NCBI RefSeq assembly: GCF_036488675.1
Contig: NZ_CP133148.1
Span: 4,213,001 to 4,277,000 of the forward strand
Origin: Sinorhizobium chiapasense
Lineage (GTDB): Bacteria > Pseudomonadota > Alphaproteobacteria > Rhizobiales > Rhizobiaceae
DNA length: 64,000 nucleotides
Direction: 5' to 3'
Shown here: positions 24,827-33,103 of the stretch, in pieces
Layout: each line of letters opens with the position of its first letter
Numbering within the stretch: position 1 is the stretch's first letter
Position numbers and translations under genes: made by a program
Notes under the pieces: model-generated
Databases searched by the model: none
What the model was told of the DNA's origin: nothing
The model's input: only the letters and a program-made list of their open reading frames with translations

Positions 24827-25111
24827 ATGTTCGTCGTTGCCCTCAAGTTCTCTGACAAGTCGAAGGCGCTCGACCTGATGGAAAGGCATAATGCCTGGAT
24901 TAAGCGCGGCTTCGATGACGGCGTCTTTCTTGTCACCGGCAGTCTGCAGCCAGGTTTGGGCGGAGCCGTACTCGCACACAACACCTCACGCGCCGATCTG
25001 GAGTGTCGTGTTCAGGAGGATCCGTTCGTGGCGGAAGGCGTAGTGGAGGCCGACATTCTTGAAATTGCACCAGGCCGCACCGATGAGCGTCTTGCATTCC
25101 TGAGGGTGTAG
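24827..25111 (+). CDS. YCII-related domain protein
   Basis: A 94-residue YciI-like protein (ferredoxin-like fold, dimeric). Conserved features are the N-terminal FVVALKFSDKSKALDLMERH with the catalytic-type His, and VLAHNTSRADLECRVQEDPF with the Asp-Pro-Phe motif. The enzyme activity is unknown in this branch. AAGGAAGGA precedes the ATG. It is co-transcribed with the TetR gene and is probably its target. The decayed tag gene begins four bases after its stop, so the operon once had at least three genes. Confidence 0.87.
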   Translation: MFVVALKFSDKSKALDLMERHNAWIKRGFDDGVFLVTGSLQPGLGGAVLAHNTSRADLECRVQEDPFVAEGVVEADILEIAPGRTDERLAFLRV

Positions 25112-25115
25112 CATC

Positions 25116-25251
25116 ATGAGCGCGACGGTTTTGGGGCTGGACGATCGCGTTGCCGTTGGTGCGCCGCCGCCTGGAGTTTTTACATTATCACGACACTGAA
25201 TGGGGCTTTGCAGTCGGTGACGACTGCCATCTATTTGAGAAGCTCAGTCTA
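25116..25251 (+). pseudogene. tag: remnant of tag (3-methyladenine DNA glycosylase I)
   Basis: From the ATG at 25116 the reading MSATVLGLDDRV, then (after a frame change) CRWCAAA, then (another change) EFLHYHDTEWGFAVGDDCHL and FEKLSL reproduces the N-terminus of Tag, including the zinc Cys pair and the HDTEWG motif. Two small deletions break the frame, and similarity stops exactly where the mosaic repeat at 25252 starts. About 45 of ~200 codons remain. Tag would remove 3-methyladenine from DNA; this copy cannot. Confidence 0.75.
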
Positions 25252-25349
25252 CTGCATGTTTCCTTAAATCGTAGCCGGGATAAAAATATGCAGCATTTCA
25301 AAGTGCTACGGCGTCCTTTGCGCGTCTGATAAGACGCGCGGCGCTGTAG
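25252..25349. repeat. RIME-type mosaic repeat joined to the tag remnant
   Basis: Inverted relative to 10163-10267: CTGCATGTTTCCTTAAATC hairpin first, then CATTTCAAAGTGCTACGGCG and the GCGCGTC/GACGCGC hairpin ending GCGCTGTAG. Its left edge coincides with the break point of tag. Confidence 0.85.
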
Positions 25350-25409
25350 ATGAGGATAACTCCCACGGATCATGATCGTGGTTATGTGCGCCAACGCATA
25401 ATCCTGAGG

Positions 25410-26462
25410 TCATGCCTTGGGCGGATAGGCGTGCTCGTTTCCGCGGAAATCGGTGACGGTGTAGCAGCCACCCCCTTCCGCGGCGATCGCGCTTGCGCTG
25501 ATGACGGCCTTGCCGTGGCCGCCGGGGATATCGAGGATATAGGTCGGCTGGCAGAGGCCGGAAACGCGGCCGCGAAGCGCTGCGACGAGTTTCTGCCCCT
25601 CCTCGATCGACAGCCGGAAATGGCCGGTGCCGGGGGCAAGGTCCGGATGATGCAGGTAATAGGGTTTGATCCGTGTTTCGACGAAGGCACGCATCAGTTC
25701 CGCGAGCACGGCCGGATCGTCGTTGACGCCCTTAAGCAGCACCGACTGGCTGACCATGACGATGCCCGCGTCGATGAGGCGGGCCGAGGCGGCGCGCGCC
25801 TCGGCCGTCAGCTCGCGCGGGTGGTTGGCATGCAGCGCTACATAGGTGGCCTTGCCGCTCGCCTTCAACGCCGCGACGAGGTCGGCATCGACGCGCTCCG
25901 GTTCGACGACGGGAACGCGTGTGTGGAAGCGGACGATCTTGACATGGTCGATCGCGCCGATCCGCTCCATGATTTCGCCGAGCCGACGGGGCGAAAGCAC
26001 CAGCGGATCGCCGCCGGTGAGGATCACCTCCCAGATTTCGGAATGGTCCGCGATGTAAGCGATCGCGGCGTCGAACTCGGCGGGTGTCAACGTCCCGAGC
26101 CCCTGCGGCCCGACCATTTCGCGACGGAAACAGAAGCGGCAATAGACCGGGCACACATGCACCGCCTTGAGCAGCACGCGGTCGGGATAGCGGTGAACGA
26201 TCCCGGCAACCGGGCTGTGCGAGCTGTCGCCGATCGGATCGGCCCGCTCTTCCGGCGTCAGCGTCAGCTCGGCGGCGTCCGGCACGAACTGGCGGGCGAT
26301 GGGGTCGTCCTTGTCCTGGCGGTCGATGAGACCTGCAATCGCCGGGCTGATCGAAACAGCGTAGCGCGACGCAACATGCGATGTCGCCTGTTCGTCCGCC
26401 GGCGCGATAAGGCCGGCATCGACGAGTTCGCGCGCCGTTCTGATGGAACGCTGTGCCGTCAT
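25410..26462 (-). CDS. epmB: EF-P lysine 2,3-aminomutase (EpmB)
   Basis: A 350-residue radical-SAM, PLP-dependent aminomutase of the KamA/YjeK type. The radical-SAM cluster is CPVYCRFCFRR (CX3CX2C). TGGDPLVLSPRRL is the SAM-binding motif, and ILDIPGGHGKA contains the PLP-binding Lys region. It converts L-alpha-lysine to beta-lysine, which EpmA then attaches to elongation factor P. Its start overlaps the epmA stop by four bases, so the two are coupled. It has no zinc-binding C-terminal extension of clostridial KamA, which supports EpmB. Confidence 0.93.
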   Translation of the reverse strand: MTAQRSIRTARELVDAGLIAPADEQATSHVASRYAVSISPAIAGLIDRQDKDDPIARQFVPDAAELTLTPEERADPIGDSSHSPVAGIVHRYPDRVLLKAVHVCPVYCRFCFRREMVGPQGLGTLTPAEFDAAIAYIADHSEIWEVILTGGDPLVLSPRRLGEIMERIGAIDHVKIVRFHTRVPVVEPERVDADLVAALKASGKATYVALHANHPRELTAEARAASARLIDAGIVMVSQSVLLKGVNDDPAVLAELMRAFVETRIKPYYLHHPDLAPGTGHFRLSIEEGQKLVAALRGRVSGLCQPTYILDIPGGHGKAVISASAIAAEGGGCYTVTDFRGNEHAYPPKA

Positions 26463-27511
26463 GCGCTTGCCTCCGCGACCGGCGCCCAGAGCACCTGATC
26501 GATGCGCGAAGCACCCGTCGCCAGCATCACCAGGCGATCGAAGCCGAGCGCGATGCCGCTCGCCTCGGGCATGATCGCGAGAGCCGACAGGAAGTCTTCA
26601 TCGAGCGGATAGGTTTCACCATAGACGCGCGCCTTCTCCGCCATTTCGAGCTCGAAGCGGCGGCGCTGTTCTGCGGCATCGGTCAGTTCGCCGAAGGCAT
26701 TGGCAAGCTCGACGCCGCAGGCATAGAGCTCGAACCGTTCGGCGACGCGACGGTCTCGCGCCGTCGGCCTGGCGAGCGCCGCCTCGGCGACCGGATATTC
26801 GTCGAGGATTGTCGGCCGGCCGAAACCGAGATTGGGCTCGACCTTTTCCACGAGCACGCGGCTGAAGAGGTCAGCCCAGCTGTCGTCGTCGGCGACGCGC
26901 AAGCCCGAAACCCTCATGGCCGCGGCCAGCTGGTCACGATCCGTCGCTCCGTCCTTCGCGATCGAGGCGATGAGGTCGATGCCGGCAAAGCGCTCGAAGG
27001 CCTCGGCCAGCGAAAGCCGCTCCGGTTCGAGAAACGGATCGGTGGCCCTGCCCTGATAGGTGAGGGATCGTGTGCCCGTCGTCTCGGCGGCGAGCGCGAG
27101 GATTTCGGCGCAGTCGCGCATCAGCGCCTCGTAGCTCTCGCCGGCGCGATACCATTCGAGCATGGTGAATTCGGGATGGTGCAGCGGCCCGCGCTCCCGA
27201 TTGCGGTAGACATGGGCAAAACAGGCGATGCGCTTTTCGCCGGCGGCCAGCAGTTTCTTGCAGGCGAATTCCGGCGAGGTGTGGAGATAAAGCGGCTGGG
27301 CGGAGCCGTCGTGACCGAGCGCTTGCGTTGCGAAGGCATGCAGATGGGCCTCATTGCCCGGCGACACCTGCAGGCTCACCGTATCGACCTCGACGAAATC
27401 GCGCTCGTCGAAGAACCGCCGCAAAGCCGCTTGGATGCGGTTGCGCCCGATGAGAAACGGGCGCCGGTCGGCATGGACATCCGGTGTCCACCAGGGAGAA
27501 GCATGCGGCAT
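26459..27511 (-). CDS. epmA: EF-P lysyltransferase (EpmA/PoxA/GenX)
   Basis: A 350-residue class II lysyl-tRNA synthetase-like enzyme without an anticodon-binding domain. Motif 2 is YRNRERGPLHHPEFTMLEWY and motif 3 is GIALGFDRLVML, with LHTSPEFACKKLLAAGEKRI before motif 2. It activates (beta-)lysine and transfers it to the conserved Lys34 of EF-P. The ATG at 27511 gives MPHASPWWTPD; an upstream TTG at 27544 is possible. It is divergent from efp, its substrate gene, across ~190 bp. Confidence 0.94.
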   Translation of the reverse strand: MPHASPWWTPDVHADRRPFLIGRNRIQAALRRFFDERDFVEVDTVSLQVSPGNEAHLHAFATQALGHDGSAQPLYLHTSPEFACKKLLAAGEKRIACFAHVYRNRERGPLHHPEFTMLEWYRAGESYEALMRDCAEILALAAETTGTRSLTYQGRATDPFLEPERLSLAEAFERFAGIDLIASIAKDGATDRDQLAAAMRVSGLRVADDDSWADLFSRVLVEKVEPNLGFGRPTILDEYPVAEAALARPTARDRRVAERFELYACGVELANAFGELTDAAEQRRRFELEMAEKARVYGETYPLDEDFLSALAIMPEASGIALGFDRLVMLATGASRIDQVLWAPVAEASA

Positions 27512-27703
27512 GATCGGTCGGTCCAAACTTTCTTCGCCTGCCAAGTTTCTTCGCGTGCCAGTTTCTTCACGTGAATGCCGGCGCAGGCTGGCTATTTGCG
27601 CGAAATTAGGGTAGTTGCGGCGCGAAATCTCAGTTTTCGCGTCCTTCAGGGCCGGTTTTCCCAGCTCGCCGCGTCGCGCATACCTCTGTTACAAGGAAGA
27701 CTA

Positions 27704-28273
27704 ATGGTCAAGGTCATCGCTTCTTCTGTCCGCAAGGGCAACGTTCTCGACGTCGACGGCAAGCTCTATGTCGTGCTTACCGCACAGAACTTCCACCCGG
27801 GCAAGGGCACACCGGTGACGCAGGTCGACATGCGCCGCATTTCCGACGGCGTGAAGGTTTCGGAGCGCTACCGCACGACCGAGCAGGTCGAGCGCGCTTT
27901 CGTCGAAGACCGCGAACACACGTTCCTCTACGAAGACGGCGAAGGCTTCCACTTCATGAACCCGGAAAGCTATGATCAGCTCGTCATGTCGGCCGACGAC
28001 ATTGGCGACCAGAAGGCCTACCTCCAGGAAGGCATGGCCGTGATGCTGTCGATCCATGAAAGTGTTGCGATCGCCATCGACCTGCCGCGCCACGTCATCC
28101 TCGAGATCACCGAAACCGAACCGGTGGTCAAGGGCCAGACGGCATCCTCTTCCTACAAGCCGGCCCTTCTTTCGAACGGCGTTCGCACCTCCGTGCCGCC
28201 GCACATCCAGGCCGGCACCCGTGTCGTCATTGCGACCGAAGACGGCTCCTACGTCGAGCGCGCCAAAGACTGA
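27704..28273 (+). CDS. efp: elongation factor P
   Basis: A 189-residue EF-P of three beta-barrel domains. It relieves ribosome stalling at polyproline stretches. The modification loop is NFHPGKGTP with Lys34 at the tip, the residue lysylated by EpmA/EpmB, which are encoded divergently next door. The C-terminal [20 protein letters not shown] and [19 protein letters not shown] are the classic signature. AAGGAAGA sits upstream of the ATG at 27704. Confidence 0.98.
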   Translation: MVKVIASSVRKGNVLDVDGKLYVVLTAQNFHPGKGTPVTQVDMRRISDGVKVSERYRTTEQVERAFVEDREHTFLYEDGEGFHFMNPESYDQLVMSADDIGDQKAYLQEGMAVMLSIHESVAIAIDLPRHVILEITETEPVVKGQTASSSYKPALLSNGVRTSVPPHIQAGTRVVIATEDGSYVERAKD

Positions 28274-28291
28274 GGAAGACTCGGGCAGAGT

Positions 28292-28315
28292 CCCAGTTGA
28301 GATATCTCAACTGGG
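28292..28315. terminator. perfect palindrome after efp, possible terminator
   Basis: CCCAGTTGAGAT followed directly by its reverse complement ATCTCAACTGGG, 18 nt after the efp stop. Only a short T-rich tract (TGTTT) follows, so it could be a weak terminator. Confidence 0.5.
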
Positions 28316-28319
28316 TGTT

Positions 28320-28419
28320 TGCCCCTCTCCCCGCAGGCGGGGAGAGGGGACGAGGTTGGCGCCACAGGTCCCCTTCTCCCCACCCGTGGGGAGAAGGTCG
28401 CGGCAGCGGGATGAGGGGC
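28320..28419. repeat. RIME-type repeat (CCCCTCTCCCCGC family)
   Basis: Two hairpins, CCCCTCTCCCCGC/GCGGGGAGAGGGG and CTTCTCCCCAC/GTGGGGAGAAG, then a GGATGAGGGGC tail. The same family is at 29748, 43301, 54504 and 60749. Confidence 0.8.
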
Positions 28420-28485
28420 AGACGCTGCTCACACGCCAGCTCCGGATGCGCCGGTTGATTGCACGTCACGAGAATGAGGCACTGC

Positions 28486-29727
28486 ATGTTCCCACTGTCG
28501 CATATGATGAAGTCCTTCATTCGTAAGGGTCGCCTGACGGTGATCGACGCCGATGGCAAACGCCACGTGTTTTCCGGCGAACCCGGGCCGCACGTGACGA
28601 TGCGGCTGACGGACAAGCGGCTTTATCGCAGCCTCGTCTTCAACGCCGAGCTTGCCGCCGGCGAGGCTTATATGGATGGTACGATGCGCTTCGAGGAAGG
28701 CTCGACGCTTCGGGACTTTCTCACGCTGTTTTCGATCAACCGGCTCTCGCTCGGTTCCTATCCGATCCAGAAGGTGTTGCGGGCTGTTAAGATGCGCTTC
28801 CGCAAGCGCCAGCAGGCAAACCCGAAGGGCAAGGCCCAGCAGAACGTTGCGCACCACTACGATCTCGGTAACGATTTCTACAAGCTCTTCCTCGACGAGA
28901 ACATGCTCTATTCCTGCGCCTATTTCCGCGCGCCGGACGAGACGCTGGAGGCGGCGCAACGCAACAAGCTCCGGCTGCTCGCGGCGAAGCTGGGCCTGAA
29001 GCCGGGAATGAAGGTGCTCGATATCGGCTGCGGCTGGGGTGACCTGGCGCTCTACCTGGCGGCGCTCGAGAATGTCGAGGTTCTGGGAGTGACGCTTTCG
29101 AAGGAACAGCAGGCACTGGCTTCCGAGCGGGCTCGCAAGGCGGGCATGGCCGATCGCGTGCGTTTCGAGCTGAAGGACTACCGCGACGTCCAGGGTCCCT
29201 TCGACCGCATCGTCTCGGTCGGCATGTTCGAGCATGTCGGCGTGCACCACTACGACGAATTCTTCAAGAAGCTGAATGCGTTGATGCCGGATGACGGGCT
29301 CGCCGTGCTGCACTCGATCGGACACATGAGCCCGCCCGGCATGGCAAGCTCGTGGCTGCGCAAGTACATCTTCCCCGGCGCCTATTCGCCGGCACTGTCG
29401 GAGGTCTTCTCGGTCGTCGAGCAGAACAGCCTGTGGGTGACCGATCTGGAGTTCCTGCGGGTGCATTATGCGACGACGCTGGCGCACTGGGGCAAGCGCT
29501 TCGAGGAAAACCGCGACAAGGTGATCGCGATGTACGACGAGCGCTTCGCCAGGATGTGGGAGTTTTACCTGATCAGCGCGGAGATGATGTTCCGCACCGG
29601 CAGCCAGCTCGTCTTCCACATGCAATTGTCGCGCTCGCGCGACGCCGCCCCGATCGTGCGCGACTACATCACCGATCAACAGCGCGCCTATATCGAGCAG
29701 GAAAAGGCGCTGAACCTCACGATTTGA
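28486..29727 (+). CDS. cfa: cyclopropane-fatty-acyl-phospholipid synthase
   Basis: A 413-residue SAM-dependent enzyme that adds a methylene bridge to unsaturated fatty acids in membrane phospholipids. The N-terminal lipid-binding domain (~1-110) precedes NVAHHYDLGNDFYKLFLDEN, the SAM-binding VLDIGCGWGDLALYLA, and SVGMFEHVGVHHYDEFFKKL, the conserved active-site region. The C-terminal LEFLRVHYATTLAHWGKRFE is also typical. I chose the ATG at 28486 because GAGG lies six bases before it; ATG codons at 28501/28504 are alternatives. Rhizobia often carry more than one cfa gene. Confidence 0.94.
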   Translation: MFPLSHMMKSFIRKGRLTVIDADGKRHVFSGEPGPHVTMRLTDKRLYRSLVFNAELAAGEAYMDGTMRFEEGSTLRDFLTLFSINRLSLGSYPIQKVLRAVKMRFRKRQQANPKGKAQQNVAHHYDLGNDFYKLFLDENMLYSCAYFRAPDETLEAAQRNKLRLLAAKLGLKPGMKVLDIGCGWGDLALYLAALENVEVLGVTLSKEQQALASERARKAGMADRVRFELKDYRDVQGPFDRIVSVGMFEHVGVHHYDEFFKKLNALMPDDGLAVLHSIGHMSPPGMASSWLRKYIFPGAYSPALSEVFSVVEQNSLWVTDLEFLRVHYATTLAHWGKRFEENRDKVIAMYDERFARMWEFYLISAEMMFRTGSQLVFHMQLSRSRDAAPIVRDYITDQQRAYIEQEKALNLTI

Positions 29728-29747
29728 GTCCGGCCTGCATCACCGTT

Positions 29748-29868
29748 GCCCTCACCCTGACCCTCTCGCCGCAAGCGGGGCGAGGGAAGGGGAGTTTGCG
29801 GCGTCGTCCCTTCTTCCCGCGTGCTTCCCGCGTGCGGGGAGAAGGTCGCGGCAGCGGGATGAGGGGCA
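29748..29868. repeat. RIME-type repeat (CCCCTCTCCCCGC family), diverged copy
   Basis: CCCTCTCGCCGC/GCGGGGCGAGGG, then CTTCCCGCGTGCGGGGAGAAGG and GGATGAGGGGC. A short TTCTTCCCGCGTG stretch is duplicated within it. Confidence 0.75.
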
Positions 29869-29940
29869 ACGCTTCCGCCGGTCGGTCGGCTGCGCCACTG
29901 CGGCTTCGCGGCCTTGACGTTCGATGTGGTGCCTCCTATG

Positions 29941-29963
29941 TTCTTTAGAATTATTCTAAAGAA
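29941..29963. promoter_or_regulatory. iron control element (Irr box) of mbfA
   Basis: A perfect 23-bp palindrome, TTCTTTAGAAT, one T, ATTCTAAAGAA, lies 11 bp before the mbfA start. It contains TTTAGAA-N3-TTCTAAA, the rhizobial ICE motif bound by Irr. Irr would repress mbfA when iron is scarce. Confidence 0.85.
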
Positions 29964-29974
29964 GGTTGTTGTAG

Positions 29975-30958
29975 ATGCTTTCCCGCCTTTTCTCCCGTTT
30001 CAAGCGGCCGTTCCTTTCCTTGAGCGAGCAGGAAATCCTCGCGCTGGCGATCTCCTCGGAGGAGGACGACGGCCGCATTTATCTCGCCTATGCGGATGCG
30101 CTGCGCGAAAAATATCCGCATTCCGCCAGGGTCTTCGAGGAGATGGCGGAAGAGGAAAGCCATCATCGCCAGGCGCTGATCGACCTGCATGTCGCCCGTT
30201 TCGGCAATCGTATCCCGTTGATCCGGCGCGAGCATGTGCGCGATTTCCCGGAGCGCAAGCCCGATTGGCTGGTCGCCGAGATGCCGATCGAAAAAGCGCG
30301 TGACGAAGCTGAAGCGATGGAGGAGGCGGCCCACCGGTTCTATGTTGAGGCGGCCGCGCGTACGCAGGATGCCGCGACGCGCAGATTGCTCGGCGACCTA
30401 GCGATTGCCGAGAAGTCGCATGAATCGCTGGCCCGCCGGCTTGGCGAGAAGCATACGCCCGAAAATGTGCGCGCCGAGGAAGGTGAGACGTCGCGCCGGC
30501 AGTTCATCCTCACTTACGTCCAGCCGGGCCTTGCCGGCCTGATGGACGGATCGGTTTCGACGCTTGCGCCGATCTTTGCTGCCGCCTTCGCAACTCAGGA
30601 CACCTGGCAGACCTTTCTCGTCGGCCTTTCGGCCTCCGTCGGCGCCGGCATTTCAATGGGCTTCACCGAGGCTGCCCATGACGACGGTAAACTGTCAGGG
30701 CGCGGCTCGCCGACCAAGCGTGGACTTGCCTCGGGCATCATGACGGCACTCGGGGGCCTGGGCCACGCACTGCCTTATCTGATCCCGCACTTCTGGACGG
30801 CGACGGTGACGGCAGCCGCAATCGTCTTCTTCGAACTTTGGGCGATCGCCTTCATCCAGAACCGGTTTATGGAAACGCCATTCCTCAGGGCGGCCTTCCA
30901 GGTCGTCCTCGGTGGCAGTCTGGTGCTCGCCGCCGGCGTCCTGATCGGCAACGCCTGA
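29975..30958 (+). CDS. mbfA: membrane-bound ferritin MbfA, iron exporter
   Basis: A 327-residue fusion of a ferritin-like domain and a VIT1/CCC1 transporter domain. The N-terminal part (~20-165) has the iron ligands of an erythrin-vacuolar ferritin: SSEEDDGRIY, FEEMAEEESHHRQAL and later EEAAHRFYVEAA and AEKSHESLARRLGEKH. The C-terminal part (~175-327) holds about five membrane helices (VQPGLAGLMDGSVSTLAPIF begins the VIT1 domain). MbfA exports iron to the periplasm and protects against iron and peroxide stress in Agrobacterium and Bradyrhizobium. GAAGG and a perfect Irr box precede it, matching known control. Confidence 0.94.
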   Translation: MLSRLFSRFKRPFLSLSEQEILALAISSEEDDGRIYLAYADALREKYPHSARVFEEMAEEESHHRQALIDLHVARFGNRIPLIRREHVRDFPERKPDWLVAEMPIEKARDEAEAMEEAAHRFYVEAAARTQDAATRRLLGDLAIAEKSHESLARRLGEKHTPENVRAEEGETSRRQFILTYVQPGLAGLMDGSVSTLAPIFAAAFATQDTWQTFLVGLSASVGAGISMGFTEAAHDDGKLSGRGSPTKRGLASGIMTALGGLGHALPYLIPHFWTATVTAAAIVFFELWAIAFIQNRFMETPFLRAAFQVVLGGSLVLAAGVLIGNA

Positions 30959-30960
30959 TG

Positions 30961-31117
30961 CATGTCGCCCAAAAGTGCGCAGCGGTTTTGGGATAACGAC
31001 ATGCATCAACGCAGCACCGCATGTCGCCCAAAAGTGCGCAGCGGTTTTGGGATAACGACATGCATCAACGCAGCACCGCATGTCGCCCAAAAGTGCGCAG
31101 CGGTTTTGGGATGACGA
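30961..31117. repeat. three tandem 59-bp direct repeats
   Basis: Units start at 30961, 31020 and 31079 (CATGTCGCCCAAAAGTGCGC...). Units 1 and 2 are identical. Unit 3 diverges after GGTTTTGGGAT (GACGATATGCG). Each unit contains the imperfect palindrome GCATGTCG...CGACATGC around AAAAGTGCGCAGCGGTTTTG. They sit between mbfA and a terminator of the converging gene. Confidence 0.9.
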
Positions 31118-31137
31118 TATGCGTCGAAAAACGGCAT

Positions 31138-31166
31138 GAAAAAGGGCCGCAGAACGGCCCTCTTTT
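31138..31166 (-). terminator. terminator of the transglutaminase-like gene
   Basis: The stem AGGGCCG/CGGCCCT has T runs on both sides when read on the appropriate strand (minus-strand tail CCCTTTTTC), 20 nt after the stop at 31188. It may also stop mbfA transcripts. Confidence 0.8.
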
Positions 31167-31187
31167 GATAACTCGCCGCTGCCCTGG

Positions 31188-31844
31188 TCAGTTGCCGACC
31201 GAGCCGACGACGATCTCCCCGCTGTTGTCGATGGTCACCCAGCGGCCGCTGTTATAGGACGCCTGGCGCTTGAGATAGCGATAGGGCGTTTGCGTCCACA
31301 GCCTCACCCTGCTTTCGAGATTGTCGAGAATGAAGTCGCCCTGCGCGGTGCGGACGGTCAGGACCGCATGGCCCTCGCCATCAGGCTTGCGCACGACGGT
31401 CATCAGCAACTGACTGGCAGAAAAGCCTCGCTTCATCAGGCGGCGGCGTTTTTCGAGCGCGAAGTCTTCACAATCTCCGGTGGTGGTCGGATATGACCAG
31501 ACCTCGTCTCTGCCGAAAACCTGCTGGTCGGTCACGGGCGTGATCTCGCGGTTGACCTGAGCATTGACCTGTCGGATGACGGCCCAGCCTCGGTCGGTGA
31601 CGCGTGGCGCGACGGTGGTCTTGGACCGTGCGCCGCATTCTCCGCGATGCTTCTGGCAAAACTCGTAATGCCCGATCGGCTGGGACGTTAGCGAGCCGGT
31701 CTGCATCCATGGAGAGGGTCCCGCCTGGGCGGGAATTGCCGTGTTTGCCGAAATGAAAACTGCGCAGAAAGCCGCAATGCTTGCCTTAACCCCTGTCCAA
31801 GACGCCATACAGATCCCCTGCAACGCGGCGTGCCGGTACTTCAT
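31188..31844 (-). CDS. exported transglutaminase-like cysteine peptidase (BTLCP family)
   Basis: A 218-residue protein with an N-terminal signal peptide (hydrophobic ASIAAFCAVFISANTAIPAQ, cleavage after AQA) and a bacterial transglutaminase-like domain. The catalytic triad is visible: Cys in TTGDCEDFALEKRR, His in GEGHAVLTVRT, Asp in DFILDNLES. RVTDRGWAVIRQVNAQVNRE is the family lead-in. LapG relatives cleave large adhesins in the periplasm, but no LapD-like partner is in this window, so the substrate is unknown. Confidence 0.87.
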   Translation of the reverse strand: MKYRHAALQGICMASWTGVKASIAAFCAVFISANTAIPAQAGPSPWMQTGSLTSQPIGHYEFCQKHRGECGARSKTTVAPRVTDRGWAVIRQVNAQVNREITPVTDQQVFGRDEVWSYPTTTGDCEDFALEKRRRLMKRGFSASQLLMTVVRKPDGEGHAVLTVRTAQGDFILDNLESRVRLWTQTPYRYLKRQASYNSGRWVTIDNSGEIVVGSVGN

Positions 31845-32072
31845 GTCCGGACCTATCCGCGCAATCCTGAGTTGACGACAGCTTTTTTAGGATTTCCCCG
31901 AGTGCTGCTCTAATCGTTAACAAAGAGTTAATATTGTTAGATCGTTGGAGTCAATCTTCTGATTCGCGGATCGGCCTTTATGGTTAAAAACGCCGAGAAT
32001 TGGCGGTAATAATCCTTGCGCCGCAACGGCGTTGCGCGGGGTGCGTCGGAAAGACGGTTGGCTGCGCGGCAG

Positions 32073-32882
32073 TCAGGCTTGCGTCAGCATTGCGCCGATC
32101 GCCTGTTTCAATTTGGCAATGTCTTCGTCACGTGAGAGCCGATGGTCGCCGTCGCGAATGAGGGTCATCACGACATCGTCCGCCGGCATATGCTCCATCA
32201 GCTTCAGTGCATGGGTATAGGGCACATCGGGATCGCGCATGCCCTGGAGGATATGGACCGGGCAGCCCGTTTCGACCGGGCCCGAAAGCACGCGATTGGC
32301 CCGGCCGTCTTCGATCAGCGCCCGCGTAAAGATGTTGGGCTCGGGACTGTATTGCGACGGTTCCTCGAAATAGCCGCGCTCGGCGAGCGAGGTTTTCTCG
32401 GCTTCAGTAAGATTGGGTTCGATCAGTTCCGCCGTGAAGTCTGGAGCAGGCGCGATCAGCACGAGTCCTGCGACGCCGCCCGTCGCGCCGCGCCGCCTGA
32501 GCTCCTGAATGAGCCGCAAGGCGACCCAGCCGCCCATCGAGGAGCCGATGAGGATGAGGCGCGAGGCCGGCGCGGCGTGATCGATGACGGCAAGGCTTTC
32601 CTCGATCCAGCGCGAGATCGTGCCGTCCCGGAAATCGCCGCCGGAGGAGCCGTGGCCGGAATAGTCGAAACGGATGCAGTCGGTTCCGGCCAAGCGGGCA
32701 TAGTGTTCGACCTCGACGGCCTTCGTGCCGGACATGTCGGAGCGATAGCCGCCGAGCCACACGAGCGTCGGGCGCTCCGAGCGCTGCTCCGTGCGAAAGA
32801 TCCGCATGGCGATCGAGCGCGCGGCCGCACCGCTGCCGACTTCGATCCGCGTGATTTCAGTTTCGGCTGATGCTGTTGACAT
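32073..32882 (-). CDS. alpha/beta hydrolase (ABHD10-like esterase)
   Basis: A 269-residue alpha/beta hydrolase. TLVWLGGYRSDMSGTKAVEV holds the oxyanion-hole region, CIRFDYSGHGSSGGDF is typical of the ABHD10/YheT-like group, and the nucleophile elbow is LIGSSMGGWVAL. The acid is in MRDPDVPYTHAL and the His in RDGDHRLSRDED. Mammalian ABHD10 hydrolyses acyl glucuronides and thioesters; the substrate here is unknown. The start at 32882 (MSTASAETEI) is preferred over upstream ATGs that lack similarity. Confidence 0.87.
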   Translation of the reverse strand: MSTASAETEITRIEVGSGAAARSIAMRIFRTEQRSERPTLVWLGGYRSDMSGTKAVEVEHYARLAGTDCIRFDYSGHGSSGGDFRDGTISRWIEESLAVIDHAAPASRLILIGSSMGGWVALRLIQELRRRGATGGVAGLVLIAPAPDFTAELIEPNLTEAEKTSLAERGYFEEPSQYSPEPNIFTRALIEDGRANRVLSGPVETGCPVHILQGMRDPDVPYTHALKLMEHMPADDVVMTLIRDGDHRLSRDEDIAKLKQAIGAMLTQA

Positions 32883-33103
32883 CGGATATCCTCTCGAAAG
32901 ACGGCGGCAGGCGGCAGATTTCCTTCTAAAACAGATTCGCCTATGCTTCGACAGAGGGTGATTTTCCTTGCGAGCCATGCTATTGACTCTGGCGCCGCAA
33001 TTCACACATTGCCGTCAGTGACAGTTTCAAGCGCTTCGTTTGAGATCGCGCTGACCGTTCAAGCAGACCAAATATACGTAAATAGCTCGAGGAGAGTACG
33101 ACC

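Noticed and set aside
28320..28419. Possible CRISPR-like spaced repeats
   Set aside because: The units are palindromic mosaic elements scattered between genes, not regularly spaced, and no cas genes are present.
29941..29963. The mbfA palindrome as a terminator
   Set aside because: It has no GC-rich stem or T run, lies 11 bp before a start codon, and matches the Irr-box pattern exactly.
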